Assembly (NCBI RefSeq): GCF_041435495.1
Contig: NZ_CP108644.1
Coordinates: 4,139,501-4,203,500, forward strand
DNA: 64,000 nucleotides
Direction of reading: 5' to 3'
DNA from: Streptomyces sp. NBC_01116
Lineage (GTDB): Bacteria; Actinomycetota; Actinomycetes; Streptomycetales; Streptomycetaceae
The notes under the pieces were generated by a model. The model did not search any database. It saw nothing but the letters and a program-made list of their open reading frames with translations, and was not told the origin of the DNA. Both the position numbers and the translations under genes were made by a program. Below, in pieces: positions 54,100 through 62,706 of this stretch (positions are counted from its first letter, which is position 1; every line of letters begins with the position of its first letter).

Positions 54100-55260
54100 C
54101 TACTTGCCCTCCTCGGCAGAGTCGGCGAACGATGCCTGGTAGGCGGCGAACTGGGCGCGTTCCTCGTCCACGAGGGAGTTGCCGTCGGCGTAGCCGTGCT
54201 CGAACAGGGCCATCGGGTCCGGGTCGGGCATCGCGCGCACCGCCTCCCGTACCCGCTTGCCGAGGGTCTCGCTCTCCTCGTCCAGGGCGGTGAAGAAGGC
54301 CTCGTCCGCGAGCTTCTCCTTCTCCAGGTAGGCGCGCAGCCGCAGGATCGGGTCCTTGGCCTCCCACGCGGCCCGCTCCTCGTCCGCCCGGTACTTCGTC
54401 GGGTCGTCGGAGGTGGTGTGGGCGCCCATCCGGTAGGTGAACGCCTCGACGAGGGTCGGGCCCTCGCCCCGGCGCGCGCGCTCCAGCGCGGAGCGGGTGA
54501 CGGCGAGGCAGGCGAGGACGTCGTTGCCGTCGACGCGGACGCCGGGGAAGCCGTAGCCCTGGGCGCGCTGGTAGAGCGGCACGCGGGTCTGGCGCTCGGT
54601 GGGCTCGGAGATGGCCCACTGGTTGTTCTGGCAGAAGAAGACGACCGGAGCGTTGTAGACCGCGGAGAAGGTGAACGACTCGGCGACGTCGCCCTGGCTG
54701 GAGGCCCCGTCACCGAAGTACGCGATCACGGCCGAGTCCGCGCCGTCCTTGGCGACGCCCATGGCGTAGCCGGTGGCGTGCAGCGTCTGCGAACCGATGA
54801 CGATCGTGTACAGGTGGAAGTTGTTGCTGTTCGGGTCCCAGCCGCCGTGGTTCACTCCGCGGAACATGCCGAGCAGGTTGGTCGGGTCGACGCCGCGACA
54901 CCAGGCGACCCCGTGCTCCCGGTAGGTCGGGAAGACGTAGTCGTCGTCGCGCAGGGCCCGGCCGCTGCCGATCTGGGCGGCCTCCTGGCCGAGCAGCGAG
55001 GCCCACAGGCCCAGCTCGCCCTGGCGCTGGAGGGCGGTCGCCTCGGCGTCGAAGCGGCGGGTGAGGACCATGTCCCGGTACAGGCCGCGCAGCTCGTCGG
55101 CGCTCAGGTCGATGCTGTAGTCCGGGTGCTCGACGCGCTCGCCCTCGGGCGTCAGCAGCTGTACGAGCTGGGGCTCGGAACTCTGCGGCTTCTTCGCGGC
55201 GCTGGTCCGCTTACTGGCGCGTCGCGGTTTACGCGCGGCGGCAGTGCTCTCCACGGTCAC
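54100..55260 (-). CDS. bkdA: branched-chain 2-oxoacid dehydrogenase E1 alpha
   Basis: A 386-aa thiamine diphosphate enzyme subunit. The binding motif opens with GDGASSQGDVAES and closes with NNQWAIS. FPTYREHG, GRALRDDDYV and the phosphorylation-loop-like YRMGAHTTSDDPTKY are typical. The first ~35 residues are a Lys/Arg-rich extension (RKPRRASKRTSAAKK) usual for actinobacterial copies. GTG 55260 is preceded by GGAGGAG 7 nt upstream. It is first in bkdA-bkdB-bkdC; the divergent 329-bp region carries the promoter. Confidence 0.94.
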   Translation of the reverse strand: MTVESTAAARKPRRASKRTSAAKKPQSSEPQLVQLLTPEGERVEHPDYSIDLSADELRGLYRDMVLTRRFDAEATALQRQGELGLWASLLGQEAAQIGSGRALRDDDYVFPTYREHGVAWCRGVDPTNLLGMFRGVNHGGWDPNSNNFHLYTIVIGSQTLHATGYAMGVAKDGADSAVIAYFGDGASSQGDVAESFTFSAVYNAPVVFFCQNNQWAISEPTERQTRVPLYQRAQGYGFPGVRVDGNDVLACLAVTRSALERARRGEGPTLVEAFTYRMGAHTTSDDPTKYRADEERAAWEAKDPILRLRAYLEKEKLADEAFFTALDEESETLGKRVREAVRAMPDPDPMALFEHGYADGNSLVDEERAQFAAYQASFADSAEEGK

Positions 55261-55589
55261 GTGCGTGCTCCTCCGTCGGTCCGGCTCCCGGGGTCTGCCG
55301 GGAACCAGTGCGGCTCGCCTGGATCCGGAGCCGTGCACGGGGTGGGTGCCGGTCGGCCGGAGTCAGGCGTGACAGGTGCCCCGGCGAGCGCCCTGTCATA
55401 GGCACGTTACCCAGTGCGTCGCAGAACTGCGAAACCCTATCTGACCTGCGATTTTGCTTGGATTTCCAAGTAAATCGAAAAAATCGCGAAGCTCTGCTGG
55501 TCAGGGCACTGGAAACAGCCTTGCAGGCCGCCGGAACAACGGCACGTTATCCCGCGGATCAGCGCCAGGGAAGAGCGGAGCGGAGGCGA
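55261..55589. promoter_or_regulatory. divergent AT-rich control region between bkdA and the DosR-like regulator
   Basis: This 329-bp gap has no convincing gene. Its centre (about 55430-55500) is strikingly AT-rich for the window and contains the dyad CTTGGA-TT-TCCAAG (55457-55470) flanked by GCGATTTT and AAATCG. An Lrp-type BkdR or the adjacent response regulator could bind here. Promoters for both genes must lie inside, but no clear -35/-10 pair stands out. Confidence 0.6.
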
Positions 55590-56264
55590 GTGTGTGAGAC
55601 TGCGATCGTGCGCGAAGAAGGAAAAATCACGGTATTTCTGCTCGATGATCACGAGGTCGTCCGGCGTGGCGTCCATGAGCTGCTCTCCGTCGAGGCGGAC
55701 ATCGAGGTGGTCGGCGAAGCCGGTACGGCCGCGGACGCCCTGGTGCGGATCCCGGCGACGCGTCCCGATGTGGCGGTGCTCGACGTGCGGCTGCCGGACG
55801 GCAGCGGGGTGGAGGTGTGTCGGGAGGTCCGTTCGCAGGACGAGAACATCAAATGCCTGATGCTCACCTCGTACGCCGATGACGAGGCGCTTTTCGACGC
55901 GATCATGGCGGGCGCCTCGGGATATGTGCTGAAGGCGATCCGCGGGAATGAACTGCTGAATGCCGTACGGGACGTGGCGGCCGGAAAATCCCTGCTGGAC
56001 CCGGTGGCCACCGCCCGGGTGCTGGAGCGGCTGCGGGACGGCGGCGGCGGCAAGGACGACAAGCTCGCCGGCCTCACCGAACAGGAGCGCAAGATCCTGG
56101 ACCTGATCGGCGAGGGGCTGACCAACCGGGTCATCGGCGAGCGTCTGCACCTCGCCGAGAAGACCATCAAGAACTACGTCTCCAGCCTGCTGTCCAAACT
56201 GGGCATGGAGCGCCGCTCGCAGGCGGCCGCGTACGTCGCGCGGCTCCAGGCCGAGCGCCGCTGA
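55590..56264 (+). CDS. DosR/DevR-like (NarL/LuxR family) response regulator
   Basis: A 224-aa orphan regulator; no kinase gene is adjacent. The receiver opens ITVFLLDDHEVVRRGVHELL and carries the phospho-acceptor Asp65 in VAVLDVRLPDG. The LuxR-type HTH is GLTEQERKILDLIGEGLTNRVIGERLHLAEKTIKNYVSSLLSKLG in several blocks. Receiver and HTH resemble mycobacterial DosR strongly, down to GASGYV and LGMERRSQAA. GTG 55590 has GGAGG upstream at short spacing; GTG 55608 would give a 218-aa form. A near-perfect Dos box lies just downstream, before the next gene. Confidence 0.88.
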   Translation: MCETAIVREEGKITVFLLDDHEVVRRGVHELLSVEADIEVVGEAGTAADALVRIPATRPDVAVLDVRLPDGSGVEVCREVRSQDENIKCLMLTSYADDEALFDAIMAGASGYVLKAIRGNELLNAVRDVAAGKSLLDPVATARVLERLRDGGGGKDDKLAGLTEQERKILDLIGEGLTNRVIGERLHLAEKTIKNYVSSLLSKLGMERRSQAAAYVARLQAERR

Positions 56265-56280
56265 GCCGCCGCCCGCCGCA

Positions 56281-56296
56281 GGGGACTTTGGTCCCG
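56281..56296 (+). promoter_or_regulatory. Dos-box-like palindrome before the PPOX gene
   Basis: GGGGACTTTGGTCCCG matches 15 of 16 positions of the central SGGGACTWWAGTCCCS part of the mycobacterial DosR consensus. The outer four bases do not match (15/20 overall). It lies 58 bp before the PPOX start and 16 bp after the DosR-like gene. Confidence 0.68.
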
Positions 56297-56354
56297 TGCC
56301 ACCCGGGGCAGGCGACTCTTACGCGGCCCCTACGGCCGGGGGACAGTGGAATCC

Positions 56355-56855
56355 ATGTCCTTCGACGAACTCCCCGCGACCGGGACGATCCGGCGGGCCC
56401 CGACCGGCACGATCGAGAGGGCCGGGCGGACCGGGCGGGCCGAGCCCATCGAGCTGCTCCGCCGCGTCCCGTACGGCCGCCTCGCGACGAGCATGCGGGC
56501 CCTGCCGTTCCTGACGGTGGCCCGGCACATCGTGTGCGACGGCCGCATCCTGCTGCGGATGCACAGCGGTTTCGGGCACCACGAGGCGTGCGACGGGAGC
56601 GTCGTCGCGTACGGCGCGGACAACTACAACGCGAACAACGCGGACAACGCGGGCGACTACGCCGACGCGGTCTCCGGCGTCGGCGGCGACCTGTGGTCGG
56701 TGCAGTTCACCGGGCCCGCCGAGATCGTGCACCCCTGCCCCGAGCAGGAGCGGCTGTTCGGGACCGCGCCCGTCTCGGTCGACGGGCGGCCCTTCGCGCC
56801 GGCCTATCTCCGGATCGATCCGCACTTCGTCACGGAACACACGCTGAACTTCTGA
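56355..56855 (+). CDS. pyridoxamine 5'-phosphate oxidase (PPOX) family protein
   Basis: A 166-aa split-barrel flavin-binding fold. VPYGRLATSMRALPFLTVARHIV and ILLRMHSGFGHHEACDGSVVAYGADN are characteristic, followed by WSVQFTGPAEIVHP. Members reduce F420, flavins or unknown substrates; two PPOX proteins (Rv0080 and Rv3129) belong to the mycobacterial Dos regulon. Here the gene follows a DosR-like regulator and a Dos-box-like site, implying hypoxia or redox control. An Asn-rich insertion (NYNANNADNAGDYADA) is unusual. GTG 56346 is an alternative start. Confidence 0.8.
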   Translation: MSFDELPATGTIRRAPTGTIERAGRTGRAEPIELLRRVPYGRLATSMRALPFLTVARHIVCDGRILLRMHSGFGHHEACDGSVVAYGADNYNANNADNAGDYADAVSGVGGDLWSVQFTGPAEIVHPCPEQERLFGTAPVSVDGRPFAPAYLRIDPHFVTEHTLNF

Positions 56856-56960
56856 GGTATCCAGTCCTTCCGGAAGGCGTCGGACGGCGCCCTTAGCGCA
56901 CCTCCTGGCGTGACCGCAACTCCGCCGAGCGGACACGCAGAGTGATCTAACATCTGGTAA

Positions 56961-58040
56961 GTGCCGCGCTCATATGTCACCCGTCCACCTGTTCCCCCGG
57001 TCGGCGAGGTGCTGCGCCGTTACCCGAACGTGGGCGAGCCGCTCGCCTGCGAGCCGATCACCAAAGGCCTGCTGAACCACGGATACCGCGTCTCGACCAC
57101 GAGCGGGTCCTACTTCCTCAAGCACCATCTCGACAAGAAGCACCTGGGCGACCCCAGCGGCGAACGCGCCGCGATCGTGCGCCAGCACCGCGCCACCCAG
57201 CGCCTGCAGTCGCTCGGCGTGCCCGTCGTCCCGCCCCTGACGGACACCCGGGGCGACACCGTCACCGTGATCGGCGAACGGTGCTACGCCCTGCACCCCT
57301 GGGTCGACGGCCTCCACCGGGTCGGCTCCCAGCTGACCCTCTGCCAGTCGCGTCGGCTCGGCGCGCTCCTGGGGACCGTGCACACCGGCCTGGAACAGGT
57401 GATGGCGCCGCGTGACGGCCCGCATCCGGCGAGCCCGCCCGCCCGGCCGGGGCACCGCAGCCCGGACGCCGCCGACACCTTCGCGCTGATCGACGACCTG
57501 CTGGCCGCCGCGCGCGGGCAGGGCGGCCGGGACGCCCCCCGCGACGCCTTCGACGAACTCGCCGTGCACCGGCTCGTGGAGCGCCGCGCCCTGCTCGAAC
57601 AGCACGCCCACCGCCGCCCGCCCGCCCCGGACGGGCCCGCCACCGGCTGGGTGCACGGGGACTTCCACCCGCTGAACCTGCTCTACCGGGGCACCGACCC
57701 GGTCGCGATCGTGGACTGGGACCGGCTGGACGTACAGCCGCGCGCCGAGGAGGCGGTCCGGGCGGCGGCGATCTTCTTCGTCCGCCCGGCCGGGCAACTG
57801 GACCTCGCGAAGGTACGGGCGTACGCCCGCGCGTACCGGCGGGCCGCCGGGGCGGGCGCCGCCGAGCTGGCGGCCGCCGTGCACCGGGTGTGGTGGGAGC
57901 GGCTCAACGACTTCTGGATACTCCGCTGGCGCTACCGCCTCGACGACCGCAGGGCCGACCCGCAGTTCCCCGCGGTGTCGGCCCTGGCGGTGTGGTGGAC
58001 GCGGGAGTACGAGGCGGTGTGCACGGCCTTCACGGAGTGA
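56961..58040 (+). CDS. aminoglycoside phosphotransferase (APH) family protein
   Basis: A 359-aa kinase-fold protein. The N-lobe contains GLLNHGYRVSTTSGSYFLKHHL. Brenner's motif is WVHGDFHPLNLLYRG at ~231-245, and the metal-binding strand is VAIVDWDRLD near 251. Homologues phosphorylate antibiotics, sugars or choline; nothing here indicates true resistance. GTG 56961 lies 8 nt after a -10-like TAACAT (56953-56948 region), so translation may be leaderless. A terminator separates it from the convergent kinase. Confidence 0.82.
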   Translation: MPRSYVTRPPVPPVGEVLRRYPNVGEPLACEPITKGLLNHGYRVSTTSGSYFLKHHLDKKHLGDPSGERAAIVRQHRATQRLQSLGVPVVPPLTDTRGDTVTVIGERCYALHPWVDGLHRVGSQLTLCQSRRLGALLGTVHTGLEQVMAPRDGPHPASPPARPGHRSPDAADTFALIDDLLAAARGQGGRDAPRDAFDELAVHRLVERRALLEQHAHRRPPAPDGPATGWVHGDFHPLNLLYRGTDPVAIVDWDRLDVQPRAEEAVRAAAIFFVRPAGQLDLAKVRAYARAYRRAAGAGAAELAAAVHRVWWERLNDFWILRWRYRLDDRRADPQFPAVSALAVWWTREYEAVCTAFTE

Positions 58041-58057
58041 ACCGGTGCACCACCGCG

Positions 58058-58096
58058 TGAGCCCGGCGCGCGCCACGAGGGCGCACGCCGGGCTCA
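58058..58096. terminator. bidirectional terminator between APH and kinase genes
   Basis: A 17-bp stem with one mismatch (TGAGCCCGGCG arm) around a 5-nt loop lies between the convergent APH-family (+) and Ser/Thr kinase (-) genes. Confidence 0.8.
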
Positions 58097-58115
58097 GGGC
58101 TGGTGCGGTGGTGCG

Positions 58116-59702
58116 TTATCCCGTCGTGGCGCCGAGTGCCGTCTCGCCGGGCGTCGTGCCCGTACCGCCGTCGTCGCCGGCCCCGCCGTCGTCGCCGGCG
58201 CCGCCCGGGGTACCGGGGTCGGTGGCGGGGTCGGTGGGCTCACCGGTGGGCTCGCCGGTGCTGCCCTCGTTGGTGTTGCCGTCCGAGGTCCCGGGGTCCG
58301 AGCCGGTCGGGGTCGGGGACGGGGTGAACGAGGGCTCGCTCGGGGTCGGGTCCGGGTTGTACGGCGGCGGGTTCGGCTGCGTCTGGCCGCCGGTGGAGGA
58401 GGTGCCCGGGTCCTCCGGCTCGTCGCTCTCCTCCTCGGACGGCTCCTCCGAGGGCTCCTCCTCCTCGGACTGGCTGACCGAGGTGGACGGCGTGACCGGG
58501 TCCTTCTTCCCGCCGTCGTCCTTCGCCGCGCTGAGGGCGAAGGCGACCCCCGCGCCGATCGCGATCAGCGCGAGCAGGACGAAGAGCCACATCTTGCCGC
58601 GCCCGCCGGAGCGCCGGCCGCCGCCGTCGTAGCCCCCGTCGTCCGGGTTGTACGGCGGCAGGATCGGGCCCTGCGAGGTGTCCCCGTGCATGGGGTGGCC
58701 CATCGCGCGGGTGGAGCCGGACATCCCGTGCGGCGGGGTCTGGCCCCCCTCGTGCAGCGCGACCGGGCCGGTGTTCCACGTGCCCGTGTGGCCTCCCTGC
58801 ACCTGGAGCATCTGGAGGCTGTACTGGACGAGCCCGCGCATCTCCTCGGCGCTCTGGAACCGGTCGTCCGGGTCCTTCGCCAGCGCGCGCATCGCCATCC
58901 CGTCCAGCTCCGGCGGCACCACGTCCGAGACCTCGGACGGCGGCACCGGGATGTCCTGGACGTGCTGGTAGACCACCGAGAGCGGGGTCTCACCGGTGAA
59001 CGGGGGCCGCAGGGCCAGCAGTTCGTAGAGCAGGCAGCCGGTGGCGTACAGGTCGGACCGGTGGTCGACGGCCTTGCCGAGCGCCTGCTCGGGGGAGAGG
59101 TACTGCGGGGTGCCCATGACCATGCCGGTCTGGGTCATCGTCGACTGCGCGCCGTGCAGCGCGCGGGCGATGCCGAAGTCCATCACCTTCACCGCACCCG
59201 ACTCCGTGATGATCACGTTGGCGGGCTTGATGTCGCGGTGCACGATCCCGTGCTGGTGCGAGTACGCGAGGGCTTCGAGCACCCCCGAGACGATGATCAG
59301 CGCCTGCTCGGGAGGCGGGGCCTCCGCGGTCAGGAGCAGATCGCGGATGGTGCGGCCCTCGACCAGCTCCATCACGATGTACGGAACGGTCTGGCCGCCC
59401 ACGACGTCCTCGCCGGAGTCGTACACGGCGACGATCGCGTGGTGGTTGAGGCCCGCGACGGACTGTGCCTCGCGGGTGAAGCGCGCCTTGGAGACCGGAT
59501 CCTCGGCCAGGTCGGAACGGAGCAGCTTCACCGCGACCGTACGTCCGAGCCGGACGTCCTCCGCCGCGTAGACCTCTGCCATGCCGCCCCGGCCGAGCCG
59601 GTAGGTCATCCGGTAACGTCCGTCACCGACGACGCCGCCGACGCCCCAGGAGTCGGTGCCATCCGAAACTCCGCCGCCGTTTGCTTCGGAATCGGGTGCC
59701 AT
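58116..59702 (-). CDS. membrane Ser/Thr protein kinase (Hanks type)
   Basis: A 528-aa transmembrane kinase. The glycine loop is LGRGGMAEVY, with catalytic Lys59, Asp157 in IVHRDIKPANV and DFG at 175-177, so the kinase core looks active. The kinase domain ends near 285. A transmembrane helix follows at about 378-400 (WLFVLLALIAIGAGVAFAL). The extracellular tail is low-complexity Ser/Glu/Pro/Thr with no PASTA domain, unlike the divergent neighbour. It likely senses envelope state. The substrate is unknown. Confidence 0.93.
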   Translation of the reverse strand: MAPDSEANGGGVSDGTDSWGVGGVVGDGRYRMTYRLGRGGMAEVYAAEDVRLGRTVAVKLLRSDLAEDPVSKARFTREAQSVAGLNHHAIVAVYDSGEDVVGGQTVPYIVMELVEGRTIRDLLLTAEAPPPEQALIIVSGVLEALAYSHQHGIVHRDIKPANVIITESGAVKVMDFGIARALHGAQSTMTQTGMVMGTPQYLSPEQALGKAVDHRSDLYATGCLLYELLALRPPFTGETPLSVVYQHVQDIPVPPSEVSDVVPPELDGMAMRALAKDPDDRFQSAEEMRGLVQYSLQMLQVQGGHTGTWNTGPVALHEGGQTPPHGMSGSTRAMGHPMHGDTSQGPILPPYNPDDGGYDGGGRRSGGRGKMWLFVLLALIAIGAGVAFALSAAKDDGGKKDPVTPSTSVSQSEEEEPSEEPSEEESDEPEDPGTSSTGGQTQPNPPPYNPDPTPSEPSFTPSPTPTGSDPGTSDGNTNEGSTGEPTGEPTDPATDPGTPGGAGDDGGAGDDGGTGTTPGETALGATTG

Positions 59703-59915
59703 CAGTCCTCGCCGTCGTATCTGTCCGCGCGTCCGCGGGTTCTCACGGTGCCTTGCTGCATTGCCACGTCACGCTACAGCCTCCGCCGGACACCACGGTT
59801 CCGCCGAGGCAGGATCATCGGACCGCCCGGCGCGTCCTCCACATGAATTCGATGCGTTTCCTGTAACGCTTCCGAGACGCTTCCTGTGCGTAGGGTCACG
59901 GAACGGGCACCCGGC

Positions 59916-59943
59916 TTGACGTGTCGGACCCCTGGGGCAGACT
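59916..59943 (+). promoter_or_regulatory. candidate promoter of the second kinase gene
   Basis: TTGACG (59916-59921) and CAGACT (59938-59943) are separated by 16 bp, a reasonable HrdB-type promoter. It would give a ~140-nt 5' leader containing the GACGTC repeats. Confidence 0.5.
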
Positions 59944-59985
59944 TGGCGCGTAATCGCGTTGTACGGAACCGCGTCGCACGCAACC

Positions 59986-60050
59986 ACGTCAGACAGAAAC
60001 GACGTCGGACAGATACGACGACGTCAGATACGACGACGTCGGACAGATAC
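59986..60050. repeat. GACGTC-containing tandem repeat in kinase 5' leader
   Basis: ACGTCAGACAGAAACG, two copies of GACGTCGGACAGATAC and a shortened ACGTCAGATACGACG copy follow one another. Each contains the palindrome GACGTC or ACGTC. Recognition-site or leader-structure function is possible. Confidence 0.6.
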
Positions 60051-60089
60051 ACCGCGTGCGACCGCGCGCCGCCGAGGGGGATGCAAGTC

Positions 60090-61727
60090 ATGAGCCAGGA
60101 CGGCGCACAGGGCCGCTATGCGGGCGGGGCGGTCGCGGGCGGCCGCTACCAGCTGCGCGACCTGCTCGGCGAGGGCGGGATGGCGTCCGTGTACCTGGCC
60201 TACGACTCCGCCCTGGACCGCCAGGTCGCGATCAAGACCCTGCACACCGAGCTCGGCCGCGAGCAGTCCTTCCGCGAGCGCTTCCGGCGCGAGGCGCAGG
60301 CCGTCGCCAAGCTCCAGCACACCAACATCGTCTCCGTCTTCGACACCGGCGAGGACGAGCTCGGCGGTGCGCTGATGCCGTACATCGTCATGGAGTACGT
60401 CGAGGGGCAGCCGCTCGGCTCGGTGCTGGCCGCCGACATCCGCGCCCACGGCGCGATGCCGGCCGACAAGGCCCTCAAGGTGACGGCGGACGTGCTCGCC
60501 GCGCTGGAGACCAGCCACGAGATGGGCCTGGTCCACCGGGACATCAAGCCCGGCAACGTGATGATGACCAAGCGCGGCACCGTCAAGGTCATGGACTTCG
60601 GCATCGCCCGTGCCATGCAGTCCGGTGTCACCTCGATGACGCAGACCGGCATGGTCGTCGGCACCCCGCAGTACCTCTCCCCCGAGCAGGCCCTCGGCCG
60701 CGGCGTCGACGCCCGGTCCGACCTGTACTCGGTCGGGATCATGCTCTTCCAGCTGCTCACCGGCCGGATCCCGTTCGACGCCGACTCCCCGCTGGCCATC
60801 GCGTACGCGCATGTGCAGGAGGAGCCGGTCGCGCCGTCCAGCATCAACCGGTCGGTCACCCCGGCGATGGACGCCCTCGTCGCCCGCGCGCTCAAGAAGA
60901 ACCCGAACGAGCGCTTCCCCAGCGCCGCCGCGATGCGCGACGAGATCGCCCGCGTGCTGAACGCCTCCGGCGGCCAGACCGGCTCCCCGATGATCGTGGC
61001 CGGCAACGGGCCCGCCAACAGCGGCTCCGGCGTCGGCTCGGCGGTGTTCCCGCCGGTCGACCAGAGCGCCCCGGCGCCCCAGAGCGTCCAGACGCCGTAC
61101 CAGCCCCAGGCGCACCAGCACCAGCACCAGCCGGGCCCGTACGGCCAGCCGACCCCGGCGCCCACGCCGAGCTACGGCTACCCGCAGGCGGGCCAGGGCT
61201 ATCAGGCCCCGGGCCCGCTGGCCCACCAGACCCCGCCGCCGTACGCGGTCGGGCCGCAGCACTCGACGGCCGTGGGCACCACCGGCGGCGGCTCCAAGCG
61301 GAACATGCCGGTCGTCGTCGGGTCGATCGTCGTCGCGCTGCTGGCCGTCGGCGGCCTGATCACCGCGATCGCCCTCCAGGGCGGCAAGGACGACGAGGCG
61401 GGCAAGGGCGGCGACCCGGGCACCAGCGAGGTGGAGGGCTACCGCCCGCCCGAGCGCAACCGGACGATGAAGGACACGGAGTGCACGAGCGCCTCCGAGG
61501 ACTCCAACGACCCGGCGAAGGTCCAGGCGCCGAACTTCGTCTACAAGGACATCCGGTCCGCGAAGGCGTGCGCGGCCGCCGCGGGGTGGACGATCAAGGA
61601 GATCGAGGAGAAGGGCAACACCTACGCCGACGGCCAGGTCGTGGGGCAGTTCCCGTCCTCCGGCGCGGCGATCCCCGAGCGCGGCGCCCACTTCGAGCTT
61701 CAGGTGTCCACGGGCAGGCCCTCCTGA
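60090..61727 (+). CDS. membrane Ser/Thr protein kinase with C-terminal PASTA-like domain
   Basis: A 545-aa Hanks-type kinase. The glycine loop is LGEGGMASVY, with catalytic Lys49, Asp151 in LVHRDIKPGN and an intact DFG. A Pro/Gln/Tyr-rich linker (~300-400) precedes a transmembrane helix at ~408-432 (VVVGSIVVALLAVGGLITAIAL). The ~70-residue extracellular end (about 475-545; PNFVYKDIRSAKACAAAAGWTI, DGQVVGQFPSSG) resembles a single PASTA repeat, which may bind peptidoglycan. ATG 60090 has GAGGGGG 9 nt upstream. It is divergent from the other kinase and ends at a palindromic hairpin. Confidence 0.9.
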   Translation: MSQDGAQGRYAGGAVAGGRYQLRDLLGEGGMASVYLAYDSALDRQVAIKTLHTELGREQSFRERFRREAQAVAKLQHTNIVSVFDTGEDELGGALMPYIVMEYVEGQPLGSVLAADIRAHGAMPADKALKVTADVLAALETSHEMGLVHRDIKPGNVMMTKRGTVKVMDFGIARAMQSGVTSMTQTGMVVGTPQYLSPEQALGRGVDARSDLYSVGIMLFQLLTGRIPFDADSPLAIAYAHVQEEPVAPSSINRSVTPAMDALVARALKKNPNERFPSAAAMRDEIARVLNASGGQTGSPMIVAGNGPANSGSGVGSAVFPPVDQSAPAPQSVQTPYQPQAHQHQHQPGPYGQPTPAPTPSYGYPQAGQGYQAPGPLAHQTPPPYAVGPQHSTAVGTTGGGSKRNMPVVVGSIVVALLAVGGLITAIALQGGKDDEAGKGGDPGTSEVEGYRPPERNRTMKDTECTSASEDSNDPAKVQAPNFVYKDIRSAKACAAAAGWTIKEIEEKGNTYADGQVVGQFPSSGAAIPERGAHFELQVSTGRPS

Positions 61728-61770
61728 TCCACCCCGTCGTCCGGCCGGTCATGCGCCGGTCATCCGTCGG

Positions 61771-61790
61771 CAGCGCCCGGCCGGGCGCTG
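61771..61790 (+). terminator. 20-bp palindromic hairpin after the kinase gene
   Basis: CAGCGCCCGGCCGGGCGCTG is a perfect 20-bp palindrome 43 bp past the stop. It can fold with a small loop in RNA. Confidence 0.5.
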
Positions 61791-61917
61791 TCCGAAGGTG
61801 ACCGTTGCCGGTCCACGGATCTCCGTCCCTGACCGCTGTCAGAGCACTATCAGGGCCCGTACTTCCGGATCCCGCGTCCGGGATGCCGGATGAAGGGGCC
61901 CATGTGACGCTGATCTC

Positions 61918-62649
61918 ATGGCTCCAGGACTTCCGGCCGCATGGTCGTCGAGGTGTGCGGTCTGTCTGATGGCGGTGGCCGGAGCGGCGCTGGGGCCGCT
62001 GGGCGGCTCCGCCCACGGCGCACCGGCGCCCGACGGCCCGTCCCGCACCGCCGCGTCCCCCGCCCCCGGGACGTCGAGCCCCGCCGCCACCACCTCCGCG
62101 GCCCCCTCCCGCCCGACCGCGCCACGCCCCGTACGGTCGGGCCCGGCGTCCCTGTCGGCGCTCCCCTCCGCCCGGCCGCAGCCGTCCGGCGTCCCGGTCT
62201 CCGGGGCGCCGGGAACCGGCCCGGCCCCGTCCTCCCCGTCAGCGACCGGGCACGGCGCGCAGGCCCCCGCCGGACCCGGGGCCGACGCGCCGGACTCCAC
62301 CTCCTCTCCTTCCGCTTCCCCCGACGTATCGGGCTCGACCGCCCCGTTGGCCGGGCGCGAGGCCGGGGCGGGCAAGGCGCGTCCCGGGCGTTCGCTGACG
62401 CCGCTGGAGCTGGCCCGGGCCGAGGAGCCGGTGCCGGAGGACGAGCCCGACGCGGACCTCGCAGAACCGGTTGACCTGCCCGTTTCCACCCCGCCGCCCA
62501 GCGCCTTCACCGATCCGGGGACCCGGTCCGGACAGGCCCTGGACGCCGCGTCCGTCCGCCGGGTGCAGCAGGTCTCGCTCGGGACGGGCATCGCGCTGGT
62601 CGGGCTGGGGCTCGGCTTCCTCGCGTTCCGTATGCGCCGGGCGAACTGA
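61918..62649 (+). CDS. secreted or membrane-anchored low-complexity protein, unknown
   Basis: A 243-aa protein. A signal peptide near the N-terminus (CAVCLMAVAGAALGPLGGSAHGA) is followed by ~130 residues of Pro/Ser/Ala/Thr and an acidic stretch (EEPVPEDEPDADLAEPVD). A C-terminal hydrophobic helix (LGTGIALVGLGLGFLAF) and a short basic tail suggest anchoring. No LPxTG sortase motif precedes the helix. It could be a wall-spanning spacer protein. I do not recognise a family. Confidence 0.6.
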   Translation: MAPGLPAAWSSRCAVCLMAVAGAALGPLGGSAHGAPAPDGPSRTAASPAPGTSSPAATTSAAPSRPTAPRPVRSGPASLSALPSARPQPSGVPVSGAPGTGPAPSSPSATGHGAQAPAGPGADAPDSTSSPSASPDVSGSTAPLAGREAGAGKARPGRSLTPLELARAEEPVPEDEPDADLAEPVDLPVSTPPPSAFTDPGTRSGQALDAASVRRVQQVSLGTGIALVGLGLGFLAFRMRRAN

Positions 62650-62706
62650 ACGTCGCGACTCCCGGTCACGCTGTCCCGAACCGCGCCGACGGGACGCCGG
62701 CGAGAC

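Larger units (their letters stand above)
59703..60089. other. 387-bp divergent region between the two kinase genes
   Basis: This gap contains the upstream regions of both kinases, a candidate promoter (59916-59943) for the plus-strand gene, and a short GACGTC-containing repeat (59986-60050). No convincing coding frame is present; the in-frame extension of the plus-strand kinase lacks conservation. Confidence 0.7.
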
